Source of the DNA: Lentibacillus populi
GTDB taxonomy: Bacteria; Bacillota; Bacilli; Bacillales; Amphibacillaceae
Length of the DNA stretch: 64,000 bases
Direction of reading: 5' to 3'
Assembly: GCA_014642895.1 (NCBI GenBank)
Contig: BMJD01000018.1
Location: 1 to 64,000 of the forward strand
Shown: positions 17,099-25,475 of the stretch, piece after piece
Layout: every line of letters begins with the position of its first letter
Numbering within the stretch: position 1 is the first letter of the stretch
Notes under the pieces: model-generated
What the model was told of the DNA's origin: nothing
What the model saw: the letters and a program-made list of their open reading frames with translations, nothing else
Databases searched by the model: none
Made by a program: the position numbers and the translations under genes

Positions 17099-19885
17099 CT
17101 ACTGCCACTTCTCAATCAAATTATCCGCTTCTTTATCTAAATCACTGAAAGCTTTCTCAGAAATCGATTTATTCTCTAACATTTGGTTAATTAATTGTTT
17201 AAAGCTAGTCATATGTTTAACAACTTTCTCAGCTTGTTCTTTATTTTCGTAATGGCTTACAGCAGTCAAGTGGGTTGTTAATAAATGAACATCATTCTCA
17301 CTATCAAATTCACCTTCATTTGCTAGACGCTCTACTAATGTTCTCATTTTAGCTGCACTAATTTCTTTAGCATCTTCTTCTGCGCCATAACTTAACAGAT
17401 TTGTAAAGATTCGATACCCACCAGGTACTTGATTAGCAATTTGACGATAGAATACTAAGCTCGTATATAGATAGGTCCCTTCACCATAATTTGTCATCAA
17501 AATACCACTATCAAACGGATCTTCTCCTGGATCTGCCATACTTACAAACGTTTCATATCGATCATCCCAGTTCATCGGGAAATACAGCCCTCTTTCTTGT
17601 ACCCAGCCATTCCAGTCATTGTCTGTTATTTTGTTTGGAAAGTTAAATAATTTATGATCAGGCTGCGTCATTGTGACTTGCGCATCCTCATCAGTAACTC
17701 GCCATTCAATTGATGGCATACCTATTTCTAATGAATAAGGTGGAGTTTTATTTGTATCCCAATTATCCCCTGGTTTATGATATTGGACAACGACATGTCC
17801 CCCATTTTCAGCATACTCAAGTAAACGCTGATTATTTTTTATTAAGTCTGGTCGTGATAAATTTGCTCTAATGCCTGTTACAATGGTATCGTATTGACTC
17901 AAGTCACCTGATTGCAAATCCGCTTCATTTAATTTCGTTACATCAAAACCCACATCCAATAAATAATCAGCTACTTCATCAAAACCACTTTCAATATAAC
18001 CGATTTTTAATGAATCCGGTTTTAACAATTCAAACGCAACACCATCCATTGTTGACGGATATTGGAAATAGGAGTCTTTAATATGATCATAGCTTATTTC
18101 CTGAACGGTTGTATCATATTCCTTACCATCAGATTCAACGATTGCTTCAGCTGAAAATTCTCCTTTCTCTATGTTCTCAGGAGGGGTAATTTTAAATTGT
18201 GTCTTTTGTTCATCTAAACGATCTTTGAAATTAACATCTGCTTTTTCTGGAACACTTGTCCATCCTTCAGGTAAATTTAACGAAACGGATGCATTTTTTT
18301 CACCTTTGTAATAATTTTTTACCTTTACGTTAACAGTGTACTCACTTTTCAGATCAGCCGTATTTACCACAATATCTTCTGGTTCTGTTGATACTGAGAG
18401 AGCCGGCAACACAGCGAACGTTTCATCTAATTCCAGTATGTTTGTTGTCTCTATTCCTTCTTCTTTAAATGTTATGCCTGATTGAACAGATGATTCACCA
18501 TACGGTTGATAGTACGCTGCATCCTTTGGAACATGAACAGTAAATGTTATATCTCTTGATTCATTTGGTTCCAGTTTTTTAATATCTGATCCATCCCCGC
18601 TATCAACTGTCCATTCTTCTGAGGTAAGTAGAGAAGCATCAATTTGATGTATTGCTTGCTTTCCATTGTTGGTAATTGTCATTTTAATTTTAGTACTTTC
18701 ACCTTGGGTTACTACTTCTGAATCAAGGGTTGTTTTTACATCTAGCCCTGATGCTATTAAGCTAACTTTTTGAAGTTGCTCTTCCTTCAGCTCAAGCTTA
18801 TGGAGTAGATCGTTTTTTACAGAAGCATCTATATCCCCTTTTTCAACTTTATCAGTCAGCTTCTGTACATTGCGCAAAGCTTCTTGAGAATTCGGTAATA
18901 TCGCTTCGCGGTCGGGATATAAATTAACAATTTCATTCAAGTCTTTTTGTAAGTTCTCTAAATTGGCGCTAATATCATCTTCAGAAACAACTGTTGCCCA
19001 CTCACTGAAGTCATATGGAATATTTGCGAAAATATCATCATCCTCTTTATTTGGATAAATTGATTTTTGTAATTCCAAGTTAAATTCCCTAGGCTCAACG
19101 GGTACATCTTTACCCATACCCTGACTCTTATGCATATACCTGGATTTTTCTCCAAGTTGAGGATAGGACATTTCATAGATAGGATTATAGTCACCAATTT
19201 CAACGGAGGTTGTTGCAGTATCTCCTGATTCAGCTGGTAAATAGAGTTTCTTCACCTGCCAAGCTGATAATCCCTCCTCTTCAATTTGCTCAGGGAAGAC
19301 GGTTGGATCAGTCGCATCTTCAAATGCACGCTGACTCAATATTGCCATGGTTCTATGATGCCCGTGTTGGCTAGGTACATTTCGAAAAGAAGGCATAACC
19401 ACATCTGGTTGATAGCTTCTTATAAAACGGATGAGTCGTTCATATGTTAAATCTTCACCCCATTTTTCTAATGTCTCTTCAGGTGATTTCGAAAATCCAA
19501 AGTCATAAATAGGATCTGAAGTGGTTTCACTTAAATGATATGCCTTTACACCAGTAATTTTAGCGGCTTCGATCATTTCGTTAGATCGAATAATCCCAAG
19601 CGCATTACCAAGTTCATTCCCTATTTCGTTTTGACCACCCTCTCCTCTATTTGCGATAAGGCTGGAAGTTTTAACACCTAATCCTCTGGATAAATATGCT
19701 AGTAAATCACTGCGTTCATCATCGGGATGCGCCCCAGTATTTAAAAAAGTTACTGTAGTATTAAGAGGATTTACTGCATTCCACAATTCAACGTCCGGAT
19801 CATCCTTTTCCTTCGCCAACCCCTGAAATGGTAGTAAAGCGGTTAGCAACAGTAGTGATAAAAGTAATGGTAAATATTTTTTCAC
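17099..19885 (-). CDS. Large exported PIG-L deacetylase-like protein with NEW3, class I amidotransferase-like and FIMAH-type domains
   Basis: A 928-residue secreted multidomain protein. Residues 1-25 are a signal peptide. A PIG-L/LmbE zinc deacetylase domain follows, with AHPDDE at 52-57 and the second His pair in SQHGHHRT near 175. Two beta-sandwich regions (about 390-470 and 500-590, with TITNNGKQAIHQI and VKVKNYYKGEKNASV) look like NEW3/alpha-galactosidase-associated domains. Residues about 630-760 (LKIGYIESGFDEVADYLL, TGIRANL, GGHVVVQYH) resemble a ThuA/class I glutamine amidotransferase-like fold. The last 65 residues repeat the domain at the ends of the ggt and serine hydrolase products. 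Start is GTG at 19885 with GAAAGGGG upstream. It likely deacetylates N-acetylated glycans outside the cell. A ROK/XylR-like operator sits at its promoter. Confidence 0.85.
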   Translation of the reverse strand: MKKYLPLLLSLLLLTALLPFQGLAKEKDDPDVELWNAVNPLNTTVTFLNTGAHPDDERSDLLAYLSRGLGVKTSSLIANRGEGGQNEIGNELGNALGIIRSNEMIEAAKITGVKAYHLSETTSDPIYDFGFSKSPEETLEKWGEDLTYERLIRFIRSYQPDVVMPSFRNVPSQHGHHRTMAILSQRAFEDATDPTVFPEQIEEEGLSAWQVKKLYLPAESGDTATTSVEIGDYNPIYEMSYPQLGEKSRYMHKSQGMGKDVPVEPREFNLELQKSIYPNKEDDDIFANIPYDFSEWATVVSEDDISANLENLQKDLNEIVNLYPDREAILPNSQEALRNVQKLTDKVEKGDIDASVKNDLLHKLELKEEQLQKVSLIASGLDVKTTLDSEVVTQGESTKIKMTITNNGKQAIHQIDASLLTSEEWTVDSGDGSDIKKLEPNESRDITFTVHVPKDAAYYQPYGESSVQSGITFKEEGIETTNILELDETFAVLPALSVSTEPEDIVVNTADLKSEYTVNVKVKNYYKGEKNASVSLNLPEGWTSVPEKADVNFKDRLDEQKTQFKITPPENIEKGEFSAEAIVESDGKEYDTTVQEISYDHIKDSYFQYPSTMDGVAFELLKPDSLKIGYIESGFDEVADYLLDVGFDVTKLNEADLQSGDLSQYDTIVTGIRANLSRPDLIKNNQRLLEYAENGGHVVVQYHKPGDNWDTNKTPPYSLEIGMPSIEWRVTDEDAQVTMTQPDHKLFNFPNKITDNDWNGWVQERGLYFPMNWDDRYETFVSMADPGEDPFDSGILMTNYGEGTYLYTSLVFYRQIANQVPGGYRIFTNLLSYGAEEDAKEISAAKMRTLVERLANEGEFDSENDVHLLTTHLTAVSHYENKEQAEKVVKHMTSFKQLINQMLENKSISEKAFSDLDKEADNLIEKWQ

Positions 19886-19952
19886 CTTGTAACCCCTTTC
19901 ATTTTTTGTTCATATTTGCCTTGATAAAACTAACTCCTTTCTCCAATTTTTA

Positions 19953-20005
19953 GTTAGTTAGCATTACTAACTAACATAATCTGGCAACACATAGATTACG
20001 GTAAA
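19953..20005 (-). promoter_or_regulatory. Promoter and ROK/XylR-like operator of the PIG-L gene
   Basis: GTTAGTTAG (19953-19961) and CTAACTAAC (19967-19975) form a perfect palindrome with a 5-bp centre, of the TTAGTT...AACTAA type used by XylR-like ROK repressors. On the minus strand it lies directly after a candidate -10, GATTAT (19981-19976), with -35 TTTACC (20005-20000) 18 bp further up. Confidence 0.6.
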
Positions 20006-20113
20006 CTTTATCATTTTAACAAAACAATGTAAATAGTACGAAAATACTATTTATTTAACTTCTCGTATAACCTGCTTATCTCCTGAATAAATATAATTAT
20101 TTGAAAGTAAACC

Positions 20114-20184
20114 TTTACAATTTATAAGTTATTTTTGTATAATAATTTTTAAGAATCAAATTAGTAAGTAAAGTTTACTAACTA
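20114..20184 (+). promoter_or_regulatory. Promoter and second ROK-type operator upstream of the ROK gene
   Basis: TTTACA (20114-20119) and TATAAT (20138-20143) are 18 bp apart. Just downstream, 20162-20184 is an imperfect palindrome centred on G20173 (AGTAAA-G-TTTACT plus outer TAGT/ACTA), with the same TAGT/ACTA outer halves as the operator at 19953-19975. The ROK protein probably represses both directions. Confidence 0.6.
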
Positions 20185-20271
20185 CTAGTTGAAATTTTTA
20201 CCGCAGATATTATTCCAATCACCAGAGGACAAAATAATATGAAAAAGAATTTTATTTAAGGAGTTTGTTTA

Positions 20272-21435
20272 ATGCAAAAGGGAAATGCAGCTTACATAAA
20301 AACAATCAATAAAAAGCTTATTTTACAGTGTATTAAAGAAGGTAAAGCTATAACCCGTGCTGACATATCAAAAAGACTTTCACTCAGTAAACCAACTGTC
20401 TCCACACTCGTTAACCAGTTACTGGAAGACGATCTTATATATGAATCTGGTAATGGTCAAGCAGCTAATGTAGGAGGAAGAAAGCCTGTTAACCTAATGT
20501 TCAATTCAAAGCAATCATACATTATAGGTATTGATATTGGCGGTACGAATGTTCGTTCAGGAATTACTGATTTGAATGGTGATGTCTGCGCCTATCGTAA
20601 TTTTCCCACGCAACAACACTTAGGCAAAAATTTATTTAAAGAAATAAAACGAAGTGCAGAGTCGATGAAAGATCAACTTAAAATTGATGATAAAAAAATA
20701 CTTGGTGTAGGTGTTGGAACACCCGGTGTGACAAATGTAGCCGAGGGGATTGTGTTAGAAGCTCCTGCTTTAAGATGGAAACACTTCCCAATAAAAGAAA
20801 GGCTAAAGGAAATTTTTGATTTACCAATTGAAGTAGATAACGATGTAAATATAAGTGTATTAGGAGAGCATTGGAAAGGAATTGGGAAAGACAAATCTAA
20901 TTTAATATATATTGCAATAGGTACAGGTATTGGCAGCGGCATTATGATAAATGGAAGTTTATACCGAGGGAGTAATTATAGTGCTGGTGAAATTGGTTAT
21001 TTAGTAACTGACCGTGTTCATGCAAAAGATTTTCATCCCGTTTACGAAGGTTATGGATTTTTAGAAAGCATTTCAAGTGGTTCCTCGATAGGGAAGCAGT
21101 TATCGGATAAAATTGGAAAAGATGTTACAGCTAAAGAGGCTTTTGCTTTTTACAAACAGAATCATAAAGATGCCATAGAAGTAATTAATCTAGCCTTAGA
21201 AAATCTAGCAATTGGACTCGCTAACTATGTATCTTTATTTGATCCAGAGTTAATTATTTTAGGGGGTGGTGTCAGTAGTTCATTTTCTATTATACAAGAG
21301 CAGGTTATAGACATCATGAAACGGTATACGCCAAGAACATGCGAGGTACAACAGACAACTTTTGGAAAGGAAGCAGGGATCGTCGGTGCAGCAGCATTAT
21401 TTTTAAAAGAGCAGGACACATTATTTAATATTTAA
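20272..21435 (+). CDS. ROK-family transcriptional regulator (XylR/NagC type)
   Basis: A 387-residue repressor. Residues about 20-65 hold a winged helix (RADISKRLSLSKPTVSTLVNQLL). A ROK sugar-kinase-like domain follows with the phosphate-binding motif GIDIGGTNVRSG near 85 and GTGIGSGIMINGSLYRG. The zinc motif CxCGxxGCxE of typical ROK proteins is missing; the matching place reads YEGYGFLES. AAGGAG lies eight bases before the ATG. It is divergent from the PIG-L gene and is followed closely by the binding-protein gene, so it should regulate both sides through the two palindromes. The effector is expected to be a sugar or sugar derivative. Confidence 0.88.
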   Translation: MQKGNAAYIKTINKKLILQCIKEGKAITRADISKRLSLSKPTVSTLVNQLLEDDLIYESGNGQAANVGGRKPVNLMFNSKQSYIIGIDIGGTNVRSGITDLNGDVCAYRNFPTQQHLGKNLFKEIKRSAESMKDQLKIDDKKILGVGVGTPGVTNVAEGIVLEAPALRWKHFPIKERLKEIFDLPIEVDNDVNISVLGEHWKGIGKDKSNLIYIAIGTGIGSGIMINGSLYRGSNYSAGEIGYLVTDRVHAKDFHPVYEGYGFLESISSGSSIGKQLSDKIGKDVTAKEAFAFYKQNHKDAIEVINLALENLAIGLANYVSLFDPELIILGGGVSSSFSIIQEQVIDIMKRYTPRTCEVQQTTFGKEAGIVGAAALFLKEQDTLFNI

Positions 21436-21451
21436 CAAGGGGGAAAATTTA

Positions 21452-22546
21452 GTGAAAAACATGAAAAGCAATTGGTTAATTTTATTATTGTTTGTAACTG
21501 GTATCACTCTAGCTGGTTGTATGGCCGGTGGTTCCGGTGACGAAGAAGCTTCTTCATCAAGTGGCGAGAAGAATGATTTAGAAGAAAAGGTAGTCGTTTA
21601 TTCTCCACATGGGACAGATATTTTGAGTGACTTCCAAAAGCAATTTGAAGATGAGTATGGCATCAAAATGGAATTTCTTGACATGGGGTCGCAAGAAATA
21701 TTAGACCGGGTTCGTTCTGAGGAAAACAATACACAAGCAGATGTCTGGTGGGGGGCTCCCCAAGTTAACTTTAACCAGGCAAAAGACGAAGGTCTATTAC
21801 AGGAATATAAACCATCCTACGCCGATTCTTTAGATGATCTGTACCACGATCCTGATTGGATGTGGTCGGGAACATCGATAACACCACAGGTAATTTTATA
21901 CAACACGAAGGAAATCTCTGAAGAAGAGGCTCCTAGCGATTGGGATGACCTGCTAGACCCAAAATGGAAAGATGACATTATTATTAGATACCCACTGGCT
22001 TCTGGTGGGATGCGCACCATTTTTTCCGGAATAATTTACGATACGTATAAAGATTCAGAGGATCCCAAGGAAGGCTACGAGTGGTTGAAAAAGCTTGATA
22101 GCAATACAAAAGAATATTCCGCCAACCCGGAAATCATGTACAACCAAGTCGCAAAAGGGGTTGGTACCTTATCGGTTTGGAATATGCCGGATACTGTACA
22201 ACTAGCAGAAGAAAAGGGCTACCCATTTGGTTATAAAATTCCAGAAAGCGGTACTCCCGTACTTACTGAAGGTATCGCAATTATAAAGGACGCACCACAT
22301 CCAAAAGCAGCAGAAGCATTTTATGAGTTCGTTAATACGCCAGAGGCTGCTAAATTATTAGCAGAAGAATACTACCGGATCCCAACTCGTGACGATATTG
22401 AGAATCTCCCTGCTTGGATTGAGGAAACGGATATAAAACCAATGGATATGGATTGGGAATTGGTTGAAGAAAAATCAGATGAATGGATGGACTACTGGGA
22501 TAATCACATCAAGAGTACAGACAAAGATAAAAGTGATGAAAGTTAG
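21452..22546 (+). CDS. ABC transporter substrate-binding lipoprotein (Fe3+/polyamine type)
   Basis: A 364-residue extracellular solute-binding protein with lipobox LAGC (about residues 20-23), and family 1/iron-type signatures: VVVYSPHGTDILSDFQKQFE, DVWWGAPQVNFNQAKDEGLL and APHPKAAEAFYEFVNTPEAA. The start is GTG at 21452 behind AAGGGGG. It begins 16 nt after the ROK gene. The acidic spacer after the lipobox (GSGDEEASSSSGEKNDLEE) is a surface tether. The ligand is not deducible; relatives bind Fe3+, 2-aminoethylphosphonate, polyamines or sugar phosphates. Confidence 0.85.
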   Translation: MKNMKSNWLILLLFVTGITLAGCMAGGSGDEEASSSSGEKNDLEEKVVVYSPHGTDILSDFQKQFEDEYGIKMEFLDMGSQEILDRVRSEENNTQADVWWGAPQVNFNQAKDEGLLQEYKPSYADSLDDLYHDPDWMWSGTSITPQVILYNTKEISEEEAPSDWDDLLDPKWKDDIIIRYPLASGGMRTIFSGIIYDTYKDSEDPKEGYEWLKKLDSNTKEYSANPEIMYNQVAKGVGTLSVWNMPDTVQLAEEKGYPFGYKIPESGTPVLTEGIAIIKDAPHPKAAEAFYEFVNTPEAAKLLAEEYYRIPTRDDIENLPAWIEETDIKPMDMDWELVEEKSDEWMDYWDNHIKSTDKDKSDES

Positions 22547-22575
22547 GGTACTATACAATGTTTTTACAGAATAAT

Positions 22576-22625
22576 TAGAAGAATGCTATATCACCCTGCA
22601 TAGGGTGATAAGCTTCTTTTTCAAA
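22576..22625 (+). terminator. Intercistronic terminator/attenuator between binding protein and ATPase genes
   Basis: TATCACCCT-GCAT-AGGGTGATA (22589-22610) is a perfect stem, extended by GAAG...CTTC pairs and followed by CTTTTTC. It sits inside the operon, so partial termination would give more binding protein than ATPase and permease. Confidence 0.7.
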
Positions 22626-22645
22626 GAAAGCGGGGTTGTTGTTTC

Positions 22646-23743
22646 ATGTCAACTGTTAATTTATCCGAAATTACAAAAAGATTTGGTGATGTGACAGCAG
22701 TTAAAGGTTTAGATTTACTTATCAAAGAGGGTGAATTTTTTACTTTCCTCGGCCCAAGCGGATGTGGAAAAACCACCACTCTGAGAATGATTGCTGGTTT
22801 CTACTATCCAACTGAGGGTAAAGTGAAATTCAATGATAAAGATATGACTAGAGTTGCACCGGAAAAAAGAAATACCGGGATGGTTTTCCAAAACTATGCC
22901 TTATTTCCTCACATGACTGTATTTGAGAATGTTGCCTTTGGATTAAAGGTTAGAAAGATTAGCAAGACCGAAATAAAGAAAAAAGTTGGAGATGTCCTAA
23001 AAAAAGTGCGTTTAGACCAGTATATTGGTCGTCAAGTTAGTCAATTAAGTGGTGGTCAGCAGCAACGTGTAGCTTTGGCACGTGCCCTTGTAATTGAGCC
23101 GGATATTCTATTATTAGACGAACCGCTAAGTAATTTAGATGCTAAATTACGAGAAGAAATGCGAACAGAGATTTTAAGATTACAACGGGAATATGGTATC
23201 ACAACAATCTATGTAACACATGATCAAGTAGAAGCGTTAACGATGAGTGATCGAATAGCTGTATTTAATATTGGGAAATGTCATCAAGTCGGTACACCAA
23301 CGGAAATTTACAATAAACCGGTAAATGACTTTGTTGCTAAATTTATAGGTGAAACGAATCTTTTACCAGTAAGTTTTAAAGAACATAAAGACACAAAATC
23401 CGTATTTTACACACCAGATATGGATCAATCCATTTTCGTGCACAATACCGAATTAAACATAGCCAGCTATACGAATGAAGATAAACTCTATATGTCGGTT
23501 CGTCCAGAAGCTGTTAAAATCGATACAAATAAGCTAGATGGCAATAACGTATTTACTGGTAGCGTATCACTTGTCCAATTTACTGGAGAAGCGGTTCATA
23601 CCTATGTAAAAATGAATGATCAAATTACTATCAAGACTACCAATTTAAATAAAGGCCCTAGTACATATCTGAATGAAGGGACCGAAGTAAATATACAATT
23701 TCCCGAAGACCAAATAAGAGTAATTCCAGGTGAAAAGGGGTGA
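22646..23743 (+). CDS. ABC transporter ATP-binding protein (Fe3+/polyamine type)
   Basis: A 365-residue ATPase of the FbpC/PotA class that energises import through the permease encoded next. Walker A is GPSGCGKTT (about 38-46), the signature LSGGQQQR (about 135), Walker B LLLDEPLSNLD, and H-loop VTHDQ. A TOBE-like regulatory domain follows after residue 240 (YMSVRPEAVKI, FTGEAVHTYV). The start ATG has GCGGGG at a somewhat long distance (about 12 nt). Its last codons overlap the ribosome binding site of the permease gene. Confidence 0.9.
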   Translation: MSTVNLSEITKRFGDVTAVKGLDLLIKEGEFFTFLGPSGCGKTTTLRMIAGFYYPTEGKVKFNDKDMTRVAPEKRNTGMVFQNYALFPHMTVFENVAFGLKVRKISKTEIKKKVGDVLKKVRLDQYIGRQVSQLSGGQQQRVALARALVIEPDILLLDEPLSNLDAKLREEMRTEILRLQREYGITTIYVTHDQVEALTMSDRIAVFNIGKCHQVGTPTEIYNKPVNDFVAKFIGETNLLPVSFKEHKDTKSVFYTPDMDQSIFVHNTELNIASYTNEDKLYMSVRPEAVKIDTNKLDGNNVFTGSVSLVQFTGEAVHTYVKMNDQITIKTTNLNKGPSTYLNEGTEVNIQFPEDQIRVIPGEKG

Positions 23744-23750
23744 TCAGTGG

Positions 23751-25436
23751 ATGTTAAACGCAAATAAGCGAAAAACGATAATCCTCTTGATTCCGGTTGT
23801 GTTGGTGTTAGCTGGATACGTACTCTACCCTTCAATCGCAACGTTGATTGAAAGCTTCAAGAAAAATGGTTTGTTTTCATTAGCAAACTATCAGGATTTC
23901 TTTGGGGCAAAAGCAGCAGCGAATTTCGAGGCATTATGGAACTCGGTATATATTTCCCTTTTGTCCGTTTTCTTTAGTGCTTTAATTGGTATCCCATTAG
24001 CATATGTCTTTAACCGTTACGATTTTCCTGGACGTCAATTTTTTTCTAATATAGCTATTATGCCAATTGTCCTGCCTTCTCTAGTCGGTGTTATGGCATT
24101 TATGTTTTTATACGGAGAAGCTGGTTTGGTGCCTAATGCTATTAAAGATTTATTTAACCTATCAAAAGTGCCGTTTAGTATCGGGGGGATTTCAGGGATA
24201 TTAGTAGTACATGCTTACACGATGTACCCTTATTTTTATATGACAACAGCATCTGCATTAAATAATATAGATCCTTCATTAGAGGAAGCAGCATACAATC
24301 TTGGATCTAACAAATTTAAAGTGTTTTGGAAAGTAACATTTCCCCTGCTAACTCCTGGATTAGTTGCAGCGTCTTTATTGGTATTTATGGTATCCATGGC
24401 TTCCTTTAGTGCACCTTTTTTATTAGCTGGTGGATTTAGAGTATTAAGTTTGCAAATATACTTTTCTAAAATCAATGGTGATTTAGAAATGGCTGCTACA
24501 CAATCCATTATTTTGTCAGCTGTTTCCATTTCCTTCTTACTGTTTATGCGCTGGTATCAAAACAGAAAGGACTATCGGATGGCAAGCAAAGGGATCGGTG
24601 TCCACCGAAGTGAGGTGCGCAATCCTATTTTAAAATGGATCATGGTGACGATTGGGATTATAGCCGTAATCATTTTGTTACTGCCGCATGTCACACTACT
24701 TATGCTGTCACTTGTACCAGAAGGAGCTTGGACTTGGCAGACATATCCACAAGCATTCAGTTTTGAGAATTACAGCTTGTTATTTGACAACACTACCATT
24801 TGGGAGCCTGTAAGAAATAGTTTAATTATGACATGTCTCGCCTGTGCAGGTGTGTTTATATTTGGCATTATCACATCCTATGCACTTGTCAAACGTAGCT
24901 TTATAGGAAAAAATTTACTGGATATCCTGGTAATGATCCCGTGGGCCTTACCAGCTACAGTCGTTGGTATGAATCTTATCTTAGCGTTTAATAAACCTAC
25001 ACCGTTCTCATTTGGACACATTCTTGTTGGTACATTTTGGATTTTGCCGTTAGCTTACTTTGTTCGCTTCATTCCATTAGTTGTACGGTCTACAAATGCT
25101 GTATTAGAACAAATGGATGATTCGTTGGAAGAAGCAGCTCAAAATTTGGGAGCAAAATGGTTTTATACATTCAGACGGGTAGTTATCCCAATCATCATGC
25201 CAGGCGTTTTAAGCGGTACTTTGCTTGCTTTTGTTCAGGCAATCGGAGAGTTTCCAACATCCGTATTATTATACACATTGAGCAATCGGCCGATATCTAT
25301 TGAAATTATGAACCAGCTTCGTATGTTTAATATGGGTCAAGCTGCCGCATATGGAATGATTCAAGTCGGTCTAATAGCAATTGTCATGTATATCGCTTAT
25401 AGATTCTTCGGAGTCAAATCGGAAAATACGTTATAG
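23751..25436 (+). CDS. ABC transporter permease, fused two-domain (FbpB type)
   Basis: A 561-residue membrane protein with two homologous halves, each with about six helices and an EAA loop: LEEAAYNLGSNKFKVFWKV near 185 and LEEAAQNLGAKWFYTFRRV near 465. This fused architecture is typical of iron-type importers. The ATG at 23751 is chosen since AAAAGGGG lies ten bases upstream; a GTG at 23730 is inside the previous gene and lacks a site. It follows the ATPase gene by seven bases. Confidence 0.9.
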   Translation: MLNANKRKTIILLIPVVLVLAGYVLYPSIATLIESFKKNGLFSLANYQDFFGAKAAANFEALWNSVYISLLSVFFSALIGIPLAYVFNRYDFPGRQFFSNIAIMPIVLPSLVGVMAFMFLYGEAGLVPNAIKDLFNLSKVPFSIGGISGILVVHAYTMYPYFYMTTASALNNIDPSLEEAAYNLGSNKFKVFWKVTFPLLTPGLVAASLLVFMVSMASFSAPFLLAGGFRVLSLQIYFSKINGDLEMAATQSIILSAVSISFLLFMRWYQNRKDYRMASKGIGVHRSEVRNPILKWIMVTIGIIAVIILLLPHVTLLMLSLVPEGAWTWQTYPQAFSFENYSLLFDNTTIWEPVRNSLIMTCLACAGVFIFGIITSYALVKRSFIGKNLLDILVMIPWALPATVVGMNLILAFNKPTPFSFGHILVGTFWILPLAYFVRFIPLVVRSTNAVLEQMDDSLEEAAQNLGAKWFYTFRRVVIPIIMPGVLSGTLLAFVQAIGEFPTSVLLYTLSNRPISIEIMNQLRMFNMGQAAAYGMIQVGLIAIVMYIAYRFFGVKSENTL

Positions 25437-25475
25437 AAAAAGCAATACAATTTTTAATATCGAGGTGCTTTTTGA

